From the NCBI GenBank assembly GCA_004017275.1, contig SAKE01000004.1, positions 62,001 to 126,000 on the forward strand: a stretch of 64,000 bases of DNA. Direction: 5' to 3'. Shown here in pieces: positions 1 through 9,446 of this stretch (position 1 is its first letter; every line of letters starts with the position of its first letter). The notes beneath the pieces are model-generated. The model was not told the origin of the DNA. It did not search any database and saw only the letters and a list, made by a program, of their open reading frames with translations. Source of the stretch: Mesorhizobium sp. (GTDB lineage Bacteria > Pseudomonadota > Alphaproteobacteria > Rhizobiales > Rhizobiaceae). Made by a program: the position numbers and the translations under genes.

Positions 1-1
1 T

Positions 2-679
2 GCTCGTCCGTCGATGCGGCTTTCCTCGCTGATGGGCATCCGCTCGATCTTCGTCATGACCCATGATTCCATCGGTCTGGGCGAAGACGGCCCGACCCAC
101 CAGCCGGTCGAACATATGGCCGCGCTGCGCGCCATCCCCAACCACAATGTCTTCCGCCCGGCCGACGCAGTGGAGACCGCCGAGTGCTGGCAGATCGCTC
201 TCGAGTCTGAAAAGACGCCTTCGACGCTGGCGTTGACCCGTCAGAATCTACCAACGGTGCGCACTGAGTTCGTTGTTGAGAATCTCAGCAGCCAGGGCGC
301 CTACGAGCTGGCAGCCGCCAGCGGTGAAGCGGCGGTGACGATCTTCGCTAGCGGGTCTGAGGTCGAGATCGCGCTCGGCGCCCGCGACCTGCTGGAAAAG
401 CATGGCCATCCGACCCGCGTCGTCTCGGTTCCCTGCTTCGAACTGTTCGACAAGCAGAGCGACGGCTACCGCAAGAAAACGATCGGCAACGCGCCGGTGA
501 AAATGGCCATCGAAGCCGGCATCCGCCAAGGCTGGGATCAATTCATCGGCTCCGACGGCATCTTCGTCGGCATGACCGGCTTCGGCGCTTCAGGCACGAT
601 CGAGCAACTCTATCCGCATTTCGGTATCACCGCCGAAGCGGCAGCCAAGGCGGCGGAAGCCCGCCTGCACACCAGGTAG
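2..679 (+). CDS. tkt: Transketolase, C-terminal part (5' end outside window)
   Basis: The frame is open from the window edge and encodes the last 225 residues of a transketolase. Transketolase moves two-carbon ketol units between sugar phosphates in the pentose phosphate (or Calvin) pathway, using thiamine diphosphate. The fragment opens with the pyrimidine-binding domain, including the family motif [12 protein letters not shown] near residue 25, and continues through the transketolase C-terminal domain ([14 protein letters not shown]). It ends with the typical tail containing GFGASG. It lies 213 bp upstream of gap in the same orientation, an arrangement common in rhizobial central-carbon clusters. 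The missing N-terminus is due only to the window boundary. The family assignment is secure; the exact paralogue (tkt or cbbT) cannot be decided here. Confidence 0.95.
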   Translation, partial: ARPSMRLSSLMGIRSIFVMTHDSIGLGEDGPTHQPVEHMAALRAIPNHNVFRPADAVETAECWQIALESEKTPSTLALTRQNLPTVRTEFVVENLSSQGAYELAAASGEAAVTIFASGSEVEIALGARDLLEKHGHPTRVVSVPCFELFDKQSDGYRKKTIGNAPVKMAIEAGIRQGWDQFIGSDGIFVGMTGFGASGTIEQLYPHFGITAEAAAKAAEARLHTR

Positions 680-683
680 GACC

Positions 684-734
684 TGTGCATGCCGCCCAAA
701 AGTGTATCGCGGTTTTGGGATAACGGCATGCACA
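684..734. repeat. RIME-like intergenic palindrome, copy 1
   Basis: Perfect 11-bp outer arms (TGTGCATGCCG and its complement) enclose a second pair of arms, CCCAAAA and TTTTGGG. It sits 4 bp after the transketolase stop codon. A shorter relative with the same CCCAAAA/TTTTGGG core lies at 11083-11125. Such elements resemble the dispersed intergenic palindromes of rhizobia (RIME-type); the name is an inference from structure. Confidence 0.7.
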
Positions 735-745
735 AACCAAAATCA

Positions 746-780
746 GTCCGGCGGAATTGCACAAAGCGGTTTCGTCGGAC
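746..780. repeat. Second intergenic inverted repeat upstream of gap
   Basis: Eight-base arms GTCCGGCG and CGTCGGAC, with one mismatch, are separated by 19 bases. It directly follows the first palindrome, so the tkt-gap spacer carries two hairpins in tandem. It could be part of one compound mosaic element or an independent terminator-like structure for tkt; no T-tract follows it. Confidence 0.45.
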
Positions 781-791
781 TGGCCCAACCT

Positions 792-799
792 AATCGATT
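792..799. promoter_or_regulatory. AATCGATT palindrome upstream of gap (candidate LacI-type operator)
   Basis: The perfect 8-bp palindrome AATCGATT, extended to TAATCGATTTAAAT, ends 93 bp before the gap start codon. The same octamer occurs upstream of the aldolase gene (5417-5424) and the DUF1036-pyk unit (42252-42259). The central CG and AT-rich flanks fit LacI-family operators. The function is inferred. Confidence 0.45.
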
Positions 800-892
800 T
801 AAATCCACGTCGCTGCGGCTGGATTCTTTCCGCTTCCGCCGCTATGAAACTGCGGACCCATCGTCTGCCCTCCAACTCACAGGGAGAGAATA

Positions 893-1903
893 ATGACCGT
901 CAGAGTTGCCATCAACGGATTCGGCCGCATCGGCCGCAACATCCTGCGCGCCATCCATGAATCCGGCCGCAGGGACATCGACGTCGTCGCCGTCAACGAC
1001 CTCGGCCCGGTCGAGACCAATGCGCATCTGTTGCGCTACGACAGCGTGCACGGCCGCTTCCCGCATGAAGTCTCGGTATCGGGCGACCAGATCACCGTCG
1101 GCAAGGAGACGTTCAAGGTCACCGCGATCAAGGATCCGACGCAGCTGCCGTGGAAGGAACTCGGCATCGACATCGCGCTCGAATGCACCGGCATCTTCAC
1201 CGCTCGCGACAAGGCAGCCGCGCACCTGACCGCCGGCGCCAAACGCGTCATCGTTTCGGCCCCGGCCGAAGGTGCCGACCTTACCGTGGTCTACGGCATC
1301 AACCACGACCAGCTGACCAAAGACCACATCGTCATCTCGAACGCGTCCTGCACCACCAACTGCCTGGCGCCGCTGGCAGCCGTGCTGCACGAGACGGTCG
1401 GCATCGAAAAGGGCATGATGACGACGATCCACTCCTACACCGGCGACCAGCCGACGCTGGACACCATGCACAAGGACCTCTACCGCGCCCGCGCCGCCGC
1501 CCTGTCGCAGATCCCGACCTCGACGGGTGCGGCCAAGGCGATCGGCCTGGTGCTGCCCGACCTCAAGGGCAAGCTCGACGGTATCTCGATCCGCGTGCCG
1601 ACCCCGAACGTCTCGGTCGTCGACTTCAAGTTCATCGCCAAGCGGTCGACCACGGTGCAGGAGATCAACGACGCGGTGATCGCCGCTTCCAACGGCAAGC
1701 TGAAGGGCATTCTCGGCGTCACCCATCACCCGAATGTCTCGATCGACTTCAACCACGATCCGCGCTCCTCAATCATGGCGCTCGACCAGACCAAGGTGAT
1801 GGACGGCAACTTCGTTTCGGTGCTGTCCTGGTACGACAATGAATGGGGTTTTTCCAACCGCATGGGCGACACCGCTGTCGCCTTCGGCAAGACCATCGCC
1901 TGA
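893..1903 (+). CDS. gap: Type I glyceraldehyde-3-phosphate dehydrogenase
   Basis: The cytoplasmic enzyme of glycolysis and gluconeogenesis converts glyceraldehyde-3-phosphate to 1,3-bisphosphoglycerate with NAD(P)+. The 336-residue length is standard. The Rossmann motif INGFGRIGRN is at residues 7-16, and the active-site signature SNASCTTNC places the catalytic cysteine at residue 153. The C-terminal SWYDNEWGFSNRM is typical. The start follows a good ribosome site (AGGGAGAG). It belongs to the tkt-gap-antiporter-pgk-aldolase run, followed by its own terminator, and an AATCGATT palindrome lies upstream. Asp36 after the second beta strand suggests NAD preference, which is an inference. Confidence 0.98.
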   Translation: MTVRVAINGFGRIGRNILRAIHESGRRDIDVVAVNDLGPVETNAHLLRYDSVHGRFPHEVSVSGDQITVGKETFKVTAIKDPTQLPWKELGIDIALECTGIFTARDKAAAHLTAGAKRVIVSAPAEGADLTVVYGINHDQLTKDHIVISNASCTTNCLAPLAAVLHETVGIEKGMMTTIHSYTGDQPTLDTMHKDLYRARAAALSQIPTSTGAAKAIGLVLPDLKGKLDGISIRVPTPNVSVVDFKFIAKRSTTVQEINDAVIAASNGKLKGILGVTHHPNVSIDFNHDPRSSIMALDQTKVMDGNFVSVLSWYDNEWGFSNRMGDTAVAFGKTIA

Positions 1904-1930
1904 TCGCAAAGCTCTCTTTTCGAGACCTGG

Positions 1931-1956
1931 AACGCCCGGCTTTGTCCGGGCGTTTT
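1931..1956 (+). terminator. Rho-independent terminator after gap
   Basis: The stem AACGCCCGG / CCGGGCGTT has a six-base loop and runs into TTTT. It starts 27 bp after the gap stop codon. Confidence 0.8.
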
Positions 1957-2119
1957 CATGTGGGTGGCTTGCGTCCAGCAAATTTGTGTCCTGAGCGTCA
2001 AAAGACCCAAAAATCAGCGGCATAGGCCAAAAAGCCACCCTGCCGCCTTGCACTGGTCACGTCTTCGCCCCACTCTGTCGCGAAGCAGGAGACAGACGAA
2101 TTCGAGGGGCAAATCACGG

Positions 2120-4009
2120 ATGGAGCATGCGATCTATCTCGTTACGCTGGTCGGCACAGCGCTTGTCGTCGCCGCCGCGTTTTCGAGCCTGATCGCCTTC
2201 CGCTTCGGCGCTCCTCTTCTGCTCCTGTTTCTCTGCATTGGCCTGGCCACAGGCACCGACGGTCTCGGCATCCAGTTCGACAACGCCCGCATCGCTTATT
2301 TTGCCGGCTCACTGGCGCTGGCGGTCATCCTGTTCGATTCCGGTTTCGGCACGCCGCTCAATGCCTTGCGGCAGGCTGCTGGCCCGGCTTTGTCGCTGGC
2401 GACCTTCGGCGTGCTTCTGACCACCGGCCTGTTCGGCGTCGCCGCCCATTATCTGCTCGATCTCACCTGGCTGGAATCCTTCCTGCTCGGCGCAGCCGTC
2501 GCTTCCACCGATGCGGCAGCCGTGTTCTTCCTGCTGCGCGCCGGCGAGATCAATCTGCGCGAACGCGTGCGCTCCACGCTTGAGGTGGAATCGGGCACCA
2601 ATGACCCGATCGCCATCTTCCTGACGATCACGCTGGTCGAGATCATCGCCGCCCACGCCCACCCGGAGACCAATGTCCTGGTCACCAGCCTGTTCCTCGG
2701 CTTCCTTCTCAATATGGGCCTCGGCGCCGTCGTCGGCGTGCTCGGCGGCCTTGCCATCGTGCGCCTCGTCGACCGGCTCAACCTCGACCACGGCCTGCTG
2801 CCGATCTTCGTGCTGACCTTGTCGCTGATGGTCTTTGCCGCGGCCGGCGCCATTGGCGGATCGGGTTTCCTGGCGGTGTATATCGCCGGCCTCATCGCGG
2901 GCAATTCCGATATCCGCGCCGTCACCATACTCAAGCGCTTCCAGGATGGCATGTCGTGGCTGGCGCAGATCATCATGTTCCTGATCCTCGGCCTGTTCGC
3001 GACACCGTCGCAGTTTCCGGCGATCATGGTGCCGGCGGTCGCGCTCGGCCTGTTCCTGATGTTCGTGGCGCGGCCGATCGCCGTCTGGCTCTGCCTGGTC
3101 CCCTTCCGCCTGCCGCGCCCCGAGGTCGCCTTCGTCTCCTGGGTCGGCCTGCGTGGCGCGGTATCGATCCTGCTCGCCATCACGCCGCTGCTCGGTGGCC
3201 TGGAAAATGGCCGGGTCATCTTCAACACCGCCTTCATCATCGTGCTGGTGTCGCTGGTCATCCAGGGCTGGACGGTCGGGCCGCTGGCGCGCCGCCTCGG
3301 CCTGATCGTGCCGGCGCGGCTTGGGCCGCTGGACAAGGTCGAGCTGGAACTGCCGGGCTCGGCCCATCACGAGCTTCTCGCCTATCGTGTAGCCCCCGGC
3401 AGCCCGGTGGCGCGCGGCGAACGCATCCCGCGCTGGGCACGCCCCTCGCTGGTGTTGCGTGACGGCCGCTCGATGCGCTTCCAGGACATGGGCCGGCTCG
3501 CGGCCGGCGACCAGGTCTACATCTTCGTGCCGGATCGCTATCCGCGCCTGCTCGACAAGCTGTTCGCCAGTCGCGCGGTGGTCGACCCCGAGGATGCCGA
3601 TTTTTTCGGCGCCTTCGCTGTCGACCCCGCACGCTCCGCCGCCGAACTGGAGGCGGCCTACACGCCAGGCCTGGATGAAGCGGAGCAAAAACTCACCGTT
3701 GGCGCGCTGGTCACGGCGCGGCTCGGCGGCCATGCCGAATATGCCGACCGCGTTCTGCTCGGCCCGATCGAGCTGATCGTTCGCGACGTCGACGATAAGG
3801 GCAAGATCACAGGTCTCGGCCTTTCCTTCGAGCCGACCGCGCCGGTGGCGCGGGTGCCGGTTTTCCTAAGCGCTGGCGAAATCGGCGACCGTCTCTCTGC
3901 CTTCGTCCGCAACTGGCGCAAGCCGGCCGAGACGCGGATGGCAGAGACGCAAGCGGACGAGAAACCGGCCCCGGAGCCCGCACCGGAAAAGGCAACCACC
4001 CCGAGCTGA
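2120..4009 (+). CDS. Potassium/proton antiporter, NhaP2/CvrA type
   Basis: This 629-residue inner-membrane protein has an N-terminal sodium/proton exchanger domain of about 12 hydrophobic segments (residues 1-400). The motifs [16 protein letters not shown] and [10 protein letters not shown] are those of the CPA1 transport core. After about residue 410 comes a cytoplasmic TrkA-C-like domain ([19 protein letters not shown]), then a C-terminal region resembling CorC/HlyC. NhaP2-type proteins exchange K+ for H+ and protect against excess potassium. The start at 2120 is preferred over upstream in-frame starts because the protein then begins with a membrane segment. It sits between gap and pgk, separated from gap by a terminator. 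The C-terminus is Pro/Glu rich and probably disordered. Confidence 0.88.
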   Translation: MEHAIYLVTLVGTALVVAAAFSSLIAFRFGAPLLLLFLCIGLATGTDGLGIQFDNARIAYFAGSLALAVILFDSGFGTPLNALRQAAGPALSLATFGVLLTTGLFGVAAHYLLDLTWLESFLLGAAVASTDAAAVFFLLRAGEINLRERVRSTLEVESGTNDPIAIFLTITLVEIIAAHAHPETNVLVTSLFLGFLLNMGLGAVVGVLGGLAIVRLVDRLNLDHGLLPIFVLTLSLMVFAAAGAIGGSGFLAVYIAGLIAGNSDIRAVTILKRFQDGMSWLAQIIMFLILGLFATPSQFPAIMVPAVALGLFLMFVARPIAVWLCLVPFRLPRPEVAFVSWVGLRGAVSILLAITPLLGGLENGRVIFNTAFIIVLVSLVIQGWTVGPLARRLGLIVPARLGPLDKVELELPGSAHHELLAYRVAPGSPVARGERIPRWARPSLVLRDGRSMRFQDMGRLAAGDQVYIFVPDRYPRLLDKLFASRAVVDPEDADFFGAFAVDPARSAAELEAAYTPGLDEAEQKLTVGALVTARLGGHAEYADRVLLGPIELIVRDVDDKGKITGLGLSFEPTAPVARVPVFLSAGEIGDRLSAFVRNWRKPAETRMAETQADEKPAPEPAPEKATTPS

Positions 4010-4154
4010 ACGCTTCGATCGTGGAGTACTGCCTTCATCCGCCCGCTGGCACGGAATCGTACCGGCTTCAAAATTTCGTTTCGAACCCGGGCTAAGCCTT
4101 GCATCGTCGTTGGCGCGGGGTATGGTCCCCCGATTTTTCACGAAAGGAACCCGC

Positions 4155-5351
4155 ATGGCCGCCTTCAAGACCCTCGACGATATTGGCAACATCAGCGGCA
4201 AGCGCGTGCTGGTGCGCGTCGACCTCAACGTACCTGTCGCCGAGGGCAAGGTCACCGACGCCACCCGCATCGAACGTATCGCGCCGACCGTCGCCGAACT
4301 GTCCGCCAAGGGCGCCAAGGTCATCCTGCTCGCCCATTTCGGCCGGCCCAAGGACGGTCCCTCGCCGGAATTCTCGCTGGAGCCGATCGCCAAGTCGACG
4401 GCTGATGTCCTCCACCGCCCCGTTGGTTTTGCCTCCGACTGCGTCGGCGACACGGCGGCAAGCGCCATCGCCGCCATGAACAAGGGCGACGTGCTGCTGC
4501 TCGAAAACACCCGCTTCTACAAGGCCGAGGAAAAGAACGATCCGGCCTTCACCGAAAAACTCGCCGCCAATGGCGATATCTTCGTCAACGATGCCTTCTC
4601 GGCGGCGCACCGCGCGCATTCTTCGACAGAAGGCCTGGCGCATCTGTTGCCGGCCTTTGCCGGCCGCACCATGCAGGCTGAGCTTGAAGCGTTGGAGAAA
4701 GGTCTGGGCAATCCGGTCCGTCCGGTTGTCGCCATTGTCGGCGGTGCCAAGGTCTCGACCAAGATCGATTTGTTGATGAACCTGGTGAAGAAGGTCGACG
4801 CGCTGGTCATCGGTGGCGGCATGGCCAACACCTTCCTTGCCGCGCGCGGCACCGATGTCGGCAAATCGCTGTGCGAGCATGACCTCGCCTCGACCGCCAA
4901 GCAGATCATGATCGAGGCGGCCGAGGCCGGCTGCGCCATCATCCTGCCGGTCGACGGCGTCGTCGCCAAGGAGTTCAAGGCGGGTGCGGCCTGCGAGACC
5001 GTCGCCATCTCGGACGTGCCCGCAGACGGCATGATCCTCGATGTCGGCGCAAAGACCGTGACCACCATCGGCGAATGGATCGACCGCGCCGCGACGCTGG
5101 TCTGGAACGGCCCGCTCGGCGCCTTCGAGATAGCACCCTTCGACCATGCAACGGTGGCGGCGGCCAAGCACGCGGCGGCGCGCACCAAGGCCGGCAAGCT
5201 GGTCTCGGTCGCCGGTGGCGGCGATACGGTGGCAGCGCTTAACCATGCCGGCGTCGCCGACGACTTCACCTATGTCTCGACCGCCGGCGGCGCTTTCCTG
5301 GAATGGATGGAAGGCAAGCCGCTGCCCGGCGTCGATGTGCTGAAGCGCTAA
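4155..5351 (+). CDS. pgk: Phosphoglycerate kinase
   Basis: The enzyme transfers the acyl phosphate of 1,3-bisphosphoglycerate to ADP in glycolysis and works in reverse in gluconeogenesis. The protein has 398 residues, a normal length. The family signature [12 protein letters not shown] is near residue 17, AHFGRPK near 61, and the C-terminal nucleotide motif [11 protein letters not shown] is present. The start at 4155 follows GAAAGGA; an upstream in-frame start at 4110 lacks this and adds an atypical leader. Its partner gap lies upstream beyond the antiporter, and aldolase follows 147 bp later on the same strand. Confidence 0.98.
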   Translation: MAAFKTLDDIGNISGKRVLVRVDLNVPVAEGKVTDATRIERIAPTVAELSAKGAKVILLAHFGRPKDGPSPEFSLEPIAKSTADVLHRPVGFASDCVGDTAASAIAAMNKGDVLLLENTRFYKAEEKNDPAFTEKLAANGDIFVNDAFSAAHRAHSSTEGLAHLLPAFAGRTMQAELEALEKGLGNPVRPVVAIVGGAKVSTKIDLLMNLVKKVDALVIGGGMANTFLAARGTDVGKSLCEHDLASTAKQIMIEAAEAGCAIILPVDGVVAKEFKAGAACETVAISDVPADGMILDVGAKTVTTIGEWIDRAATLVWNGPLGAFEIAPFDHATVAAAKHAAARTKAGKLVSVAGGGDTVAALNHAGVADDFTYVSTAGGAFLEWMEGKPLPGVDVLKR

Positions 5352-5416
5352 ATAATTCCAGGAAAGCGAGCGACCCCATCAACTCGACGAGAGCCGGCGA
5401 GGCGATCGAGGCTTTC

Positions 5417-5424
5417 AATCGATT
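5417..5424. promoter_or_regulatory. AATCGATT palindrome upstream of aldolase
   Basis: This is a second exact copy of the octamer found before gap, ending 74 bp before the aldolase start. It sits in the 147-bp pgk-aldolase spacer. The operator role is inferred from recurrence at carbon-metabolism genes. Confidence 0.45.
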
Positions 5425-5498
5425 CGAGCTTTCCGATGCCATTCCTTTGGCGGTAGACTTCCGCTAAGCGCGGAACGAACCCCTTGAGGAGATGCAGA

Positions 5499-6524
5499 AT
5501 GAGCGAACGTCTCGAAGACATTGCCGCCGCGATCGTCGCTGATGGCAAGGGCCTGCTGGCAGCCGACGAAAGTTCCGGCACCATCAAGAAGCGCTTCGAC
5601 GTCATCGGCGTTGAATCGACCGCCGACAGCCGCCGCGACTACCGCGAGATGATGTTCCGCACCAGGGAGGCGATGACCCGCTACATCTCCGGCGTCATCC
5701 TCTATGACGAGACGATCCGCCAGAAGGCCGCCGACGGCACGCCGCTTGTCGACATCATCAAGGCGGCCGGCGCCATCCCCGGCATCAAGGTCGATGCCGG
5801 CGCCAAGCCTCTGGCCGGTTTTCCCGGCGACACCGTCACCGAGGGTCTCGACGGCCTGCGTGAGCGCCTTACCGACTACTACAAGCTCGGCGCCCGCTTC
5901 GCCAAATGGCGCGCGGTGATCGACATCGACCAGGCCAAGGGCGTGCCCTCGGCCAATTCGATCGGCTCGAACGCCCATGCACTCGCCCGGTATGCCGCGC
6001 TCTGCCAGGAGGCCGGCATCGTGCCGATCGTCGAGCCGGAAGTGCTGATGGACGGCGCCCACGACATCGACACCTGCTACGACATCTCGAAGGCAACGCT
6101 GATCAAGCTTTATGACGAGCTCCATGCAGCGCGCGTCGTGCTGGAAGGCACGATCTTGAAGCCCAACATGGTGCTGGCCGGCAGAAAGTCGGGCAAGGTG
6201 AGCAGCCCGGAAGAAGTCGCGGAAAAGACCATAAGACTGTTCCACCAGACCGTGCCGGCGGCCGTGCCGGGCATCGCCTTCCTTTCCGGCGGCCAGGAGG
6301 ATGAGGAGGCGACCGCCAACCTCAACGCCATCAACGCCATCGGGCCGCACCCGTGGAAGCTGACCTTCTCCTACGGCCGCGCGCTGCAGGCAGCGCCGCA
6401 GAAAGCCTGGAGCGGCAAGGCCTCGAACGTTCCCGCCGGCCAGGCCGCCTTCACCCATCGCGCTCACATGAACCATCTGGCGGCGCTTGGAAAATGGAAG
6501 GCGAGCCTGGAACAGGCCGCCTGA
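5499..6524 (+). CDS. fda: Class I fructose-bisphosphate aldolase
   Basis: It cleaves fructose-1,6-bisphosphate to dihydroxyacetone phosphate and glyceraldehyde-3-phosphate through a Schiff base, without metal. The protein has 341 residues. The N-terminal motif KGLLAADES (from residue 17) and the motif LEGTILKPNMV place the Schiff-base lysine at residue 221; GGQEDEEAT follows. The ATG at 5499 is preceded by TTGAGGAG. It ends the glycolytic run and is followed by a strong terminator. Class I enzymes replace the metal-dependent class II form in many rhizobia. Confidence 0.96.
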   Translation: MSERLEDIAAAIVADGKGLLAADESSGTIKKRFDVIGVESTADSRRDYREMMFRTREAMTRYISGVILYDETIRQKAADGTPLVDIIKAAGAIPGIKVDAGAKPLAGFPGDTVTEGLDGLRERLTDYYKLGARFAKWRAVIDIDQAKGVPSANSIGSNAHALARYAALCQEAGIVPIVEPEVLMDGAHDIDTCYDISKATLIKLYDELHAARVVLEGTILKPNMVLAGRKSGKVSSPEEVAEKTIRLFHQTVPAAVPGIAFLSGGQEDEEATANLNAINAIGPHPWKLTFSYGRALQAAPQKAWSGKASNVPAGQAAFTHRAHMNHLAALGKWKASLEQAA

Positions 6525-6548
6525 TCACAGTCCTTCCGTCTTCCTTTG

Positions 6549-6577
6549 AACCCGGGCCGATGCGCCCGGGTTTTTTG
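6549..6577 (+). terminator. Terminator after aldolase
   Basis: The stem AACCCGGGC / GCCCGGGTT with a short loop is followed by a run of T. It lies 25 bp after the aldolase stop. Confidence 0.85.
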
Positions 6578-6682
6578 TTTGCCCGGGCTTGGGGCGGAGC
6601 CTCTACGTCCTTATTTCCTCTCCGGCGATGTCGGTTTGCGCCCATCCCGAACGTCCTTGGGATGCCATTCAGGGAGAGGTTC

Positions 6683-7423
6683 ATGCATCGCAACAAGATC
6701 GTTTCGCGCGAAGACTGGTTCCAGGCGCACAAGGCGCATCTGGCGCGGGAGAAGGAACTGACGCGGTTTCGCGAGCGGATCGCGGCTGAGCGGCGTGAAC
6801 TGCCCTGGCTGAAGATCAGGAAAGACTATGTCTTCGAGACCGAACAAGGGCCAAACAGACTGACCGACCTGTTTGGCACCAACAGCCAGCTGATCGTCTA
6901 TCATTTCATGTTCGGACCGGGCTGCGTCCATCATTGCGAGGGCTGCTCGTTCCTCGCCGACCATATCGATGGCGCCAATCAGCACCTCAAACACCACGAC
7001 GTGTCGCTGGTCGTGGTTTCGCGTGCGCCGCTGGCGGAGCTTCTGCCCTACAAGCAGCGCATGGGCTGGAAGTTCGATTGGGTGTCGTCCTATGCCTCGG
7101 ATTTCAACTTCGACATGCAGGTCTCCTTCACCGACAAGCAGATCGCCGCCGGTGACACCACTTACAATTTCGAGACCAGGCCCCGGACGTCGAAGGAACT
7201 TCCCGGCACCAGTGTTTTCCACAGGGACGAGGCCGGCGATATCTTCCTCACCTTCATGTCGCGCGCCCGCGGCGGCGAGGCGCAGATCGGCGCCTACGAC
7301 TATCTCGATATGACGCCGAAAGGCCGCAACGAGACCGGCCCCTATCACGGCCTGATGGATTGGGTGCGCCTGCACGACGAATATCAGGACAGACAGACGG
7401 GTGAGTCGAACTGCTGCGACTGA
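6683..7423 (+). CDS. DUF899 family thioredoxin-like protein
   Basis: The 246-residue protein matches the DUF899 family, which has a thioredoxin-like fold. Visible hallmarks are the N-terminal FQAHKAHLAREKELTRFR, the core YHFMFGPGC followed by CEGCSF, and the C-terminal GPYHGLMDWVRLHD. The cysteine cluster (C-x4-C-x2-C near residue 75) is suggestive of redox chemistry, but the biochemical role of the family is not established. The ATG at 6683 is preceded by GGGAGAGG, so the longer upstream frame is not used. It appears monocistronic. Confidence 0.85.
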   Translation: MHRNKIVSREDWFQAHKAHLAREKELTRFRERIAAERRELPWLKIRKDYVFETEQGPNRLTDLFGTNSQLIVYHFMFGPGCVHHCEGCSFLADHIDGANQHLKHHDVSLVVVSRAPLAELLPYKQRMGWKFDWVSSYASDFNFDMQVSFTDKQIAAGDTTYNFETRPRTSKELPGTSVFHRDEAGDIFLTFMSRARGGEAQIGAYDYLDMTPKGRNETGPYHGLMDWVRLHDEYQDRQTGESNCCD

Positions 7424-7486
7424 AGGGGCGTTCCCGTCAGCCAGAACATGCGCTAAGGCTGCCGCTGATCGTTTAACGGTACTGCC

Positions 7487-8200
7487 ATGCGCTTCCCGGC
7501 CCTACTCACCTGGCTCGCCTTCCCGGTCTATATCTGGCAGGGCCTCGGCGTGCGCCGTCGCACGACGCGCATGCTGCCTGCGCAAGGGCCGGTCATGCAT
7601 GAAATATCGGGCAAGGCGCCAGCGATCTCGCTTCTGGTGCTGGGCGATTCCTCCGCCGCTTCGGTCGGCATCGGCAATTCAGAAGATGGGCTTGCCGCGC
7701 AACTCGCCGTGCTGATTGCGCAGAGCACAGGCCGCGCCGTGTGCTGGCGTGCCGCCGGCTTCAATTCGGCAACGTCGGGCCAGATCCGCGACCATGTCCT
7801 GCCCAATCTGTCGGCCGATCCATGGACGCATATCGTGCTGGCCATCGGCACCAACGACACCAAGAATTTTCACTCCGTGCCACGCTTCAAAAAGGAGTTC
7901 GGTGGTCTGCTCTACGCGCTGCGCGCCAAATGGCCGGAAGCGCGCGTGGTGTGGTCGCCGGTGCTGGAGTTCACGCGGGCGCCGGCCATGCCGCCGCTGC
8001 TTGGAAAAATCCTTGAGATCCGTGCCACCGAAATGAACCGGATGGGTGAACGCCTTTGCCTGGAGCGCGGCGCGGTACCGGCGCCGCGCCTGCCGATCAC
8101 CAATCCCGAGGCGGGCTTTGCCACCGACGGATTTCACGCCTCGGAAGCCGGCTACCGGGCCTGGGCGGAACATCTCGTCGGCCCGGTGCTCGCCAGCTGA
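7487..8200 (+). CDS. SGNH/GDSL-family hydrolase
   Basis: The 237-residue protein has an N-terminal hydrophobic segment (LLTWLAFPVYIWQGLGV) that could anchor or export it. Block I is LLVLGDSSAASVG with the nucleophile serine. The oxyanion block is LAIGTND, and the C-terminal block DGFHASEAGY supplies Asp and His. These residues predict a serine esterase or lipase; the substrate is unknown. It stands alone, 63 bp after the DUF899 gene and convergent with a small membrane-protein gene. Confidence 0.85.
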   Translation: MRFPALLTWLAFPVYIWQGLGVRRRTTRMLPAQGPVMHEISGKAPAISLLVLGDSSAASVGIGNSEDGLAAQLAVLIAQSTGRAVCWRAAGFNSATSGQIRDHVLPNLSADPWTHIVLAIGTNDTKNFHSVPRFKKEFGGLLYALRAKWPEARVVWSPVLEFTRAPAMPPLLGKILEIRATEMNRMGERLCLERGAVPAPRLPITNPEAGFATDGFHASEAGYRAWAEHLVGPVLAS

Positions 8201-8220
8201 CGGACGCCGTGTTGGCAGAG

Positions 8221-8382
8221 CTATGTCAAATGCCCGAGCACGGCCGCCAGTGAGATCGCGGCCATGGCGAGCAGTGCCAGCTTCCAGAAATCACCGCGTC
8301 GCTTGAGGCCAGGCCAGCCAAGCGGCTTGATCAGTTGAATGACCATGAAACCGACGATGACAAGGGCGAGGAATTTAGTCAT
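8221..8382 (-). CDS. Small two-segment membrane protein, 53 aa
   Basis: The reverse strand encodes a 53-residue protein that begins MTKFLALVIVGFMVIQLI and ends AAVLGHLT. Two hydrophobic helices (residues 4-18 and 34-50) flank a basic loop, GLKRRGDFW. AAAGGCGAC precedes the ATG as a ribosome site. The codon pattern and the alternation of helix and loop look like a real gene. It resembles small inner-membrane proteins of unknown function conserved in Rhizobiales. It is convergent with the SGNH hydrolase, with 20 bp between their stop codons. Confidence 0.7.
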   Translation of the reverse strand: MTKFLALVIVGFMVIQLIKPLGWPGLKRRGDFWKLALLAMAAISLAAVLGHLT

Positions 8383-8445
8383 GTCGCCTTTGACCAGCAA
8401 CGCCAGCGCCTGTCAAAGCGGTTCGTCCGGTCTCCGGGAATGAAC

Positions 8446-8480
8446 AGGCGCCGCGATCCCAACCCGGAACGCGGCGCCCG
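8446..8480 (-). terminator. Hairpin after the ring-cleaving dioxygenase gene
   Basis: The stem GGCGCCGCG / CGCGGCGCC has a 14-base loop. It begins 19 bp beyond the stop of the minus-strand dioxygenase. No strong T-tract is seen, so it may be a weak or factor-assisted terminator. Confidence 0.5.
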
Positions 8481-8498
8481 CCTGCGCTTGGAAGCGAT

Positions 8499-9446
8499 CT
8501 ACTTCAGCGGCTTGAGGCCAGCCTCGATCGAAGCCCGCTTCGGTTCGAGGAATGGCGGCAGGGCCAGGCTTTCACCCAGCGTTTCCAGCGGCTCGTCAGC
8601 GGTGAACCCCGGCCCGTCGGTGGCGATCTCGAACAGGATGCCGTTCGGCTCGCGGAAATAGAGCGAGCGGAAGTAATAGCGCTCGACCTCACCGCTCGAC
8701 GGCAGCCGGAACTCGGCCAGCCGCGCCGTCCATCGATGCAAGGTCTCCTGGTCCGGCGCCCTGAAGGCGACATGGTGAACCGCACCCGCACCTTGCCGTG
8801 CCGGCGCCTGTCCCGGCTGCACCAGGACATGCAACTCCGCCGCCGGCCCGCCCTCGCCCATTTCGAAGACGTACACCTGGCCTTCCGGCGACACGTACTC
8901 GCGTGCCTTGCGCATGTTCATCACCTCGGTCACCACCGCCTCGGTGTTGGTGATGTCGGGAACGCTGATGACGATCGGCCCGAGCCCGCGAATCTGATGC
9001 TCGGCCGGTACCGGGCTCTGCGCCCAGGGATGGCTGCCGCCCTGGCCGCCATCGCTGACCAGGCGCAGGCGCTGGCCCTCGGGGTCTTCGAAATCCAGGC
9101 TGGGGTAGCCGCCAATGTCGACAATCTCTCCCGTCACGATGCTTTCGCTCGCCAGGTGCTGTTTCCACCAGGCAAGGCTTTCCTGGCTGCCGACCCTGAG
9201 GCTGGTCCGCACGATGCTATGGGTGCCGCGCCGCTCGCGGCCGACCGGCCAGTCGAAGAAGGTAAGGTCGGTACCCGGTGTCGCTTCGCCATCGGCATAG
9301 AAGAGGTGGTAGGCTGAGGTGTCGTCCTGGTTCACCGTCTTCTTGACCAGCCGCAGGCCCAGCACCCTCGTGTAGAAGTGAAGATTACCCGGTGCATTGG
9401 CGGTTATGGCCGTGAGATGGTGGATTCCTGTCAGTTGCAAGCTCAT
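8499..9446 (-). CDS. Ring-cleaving dioxygenase of the VOC/glyoxalase superfamily
   Basis: The 315-residue protein carries two vicinal-oxygen-chelate modules. The first starts [25 protein letters not shown] and the second contains [12 protein letters not shown] and [14 protein letters not shown]. The paired His and Glu residues fit a mononuclear metal site. Relatives (MhqO/LinE-like) are annotated as hydroquinone or ring-cleaving dioxygenases and often respond to quinones, but substrate evidence is thin. The ATG is preceded by CAGGGAGACG. It is divergent from the 55-aa gene at 9756, with 309 bp between. Confidence 0.82.
   Translation of the reverse strand: MSLQLTGIHHLTAITANAPGNLHFYTRVLGLRLVKKTVNQDDTSAYHLFYADGEATPGTDLTFFDWPVGRERRGTHSIVRTSLRVGSQESLAWWKQHLASESIVTGEIVDIGGYPSLDFEDPEGQRLRLVSDGGQGGSHPWAQSPVPAEHQIRGLGPIVISVPDITNTEAVVTEVMNMRKAREYVSPEGQVYVFEMGEGGPAAELHVLVQPGQAPARQGAGAVHHVAFRAPDQETLHRWTARLAEFRLPSSGEVERYYFRSLYFREPNGILFEIATDGPGFTADEPLETLGESLALPPFLEPKRASIEAGLKPLK

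Noticed and set aside
842..1756. A 304-codon open frame on the minus strand opposite gap
   Set aside because: It is a high-GC shadow frame of gap with no family resemblance and low-complexity Arg/Asp-rich composition.
2309..3733. A 474-codon minus-strand frame opposite the antiporter gene
   Set aside because: Its composition is dominated by charged residues and Gln, typical of antisense shadows; the plus frame is a clear transporter.
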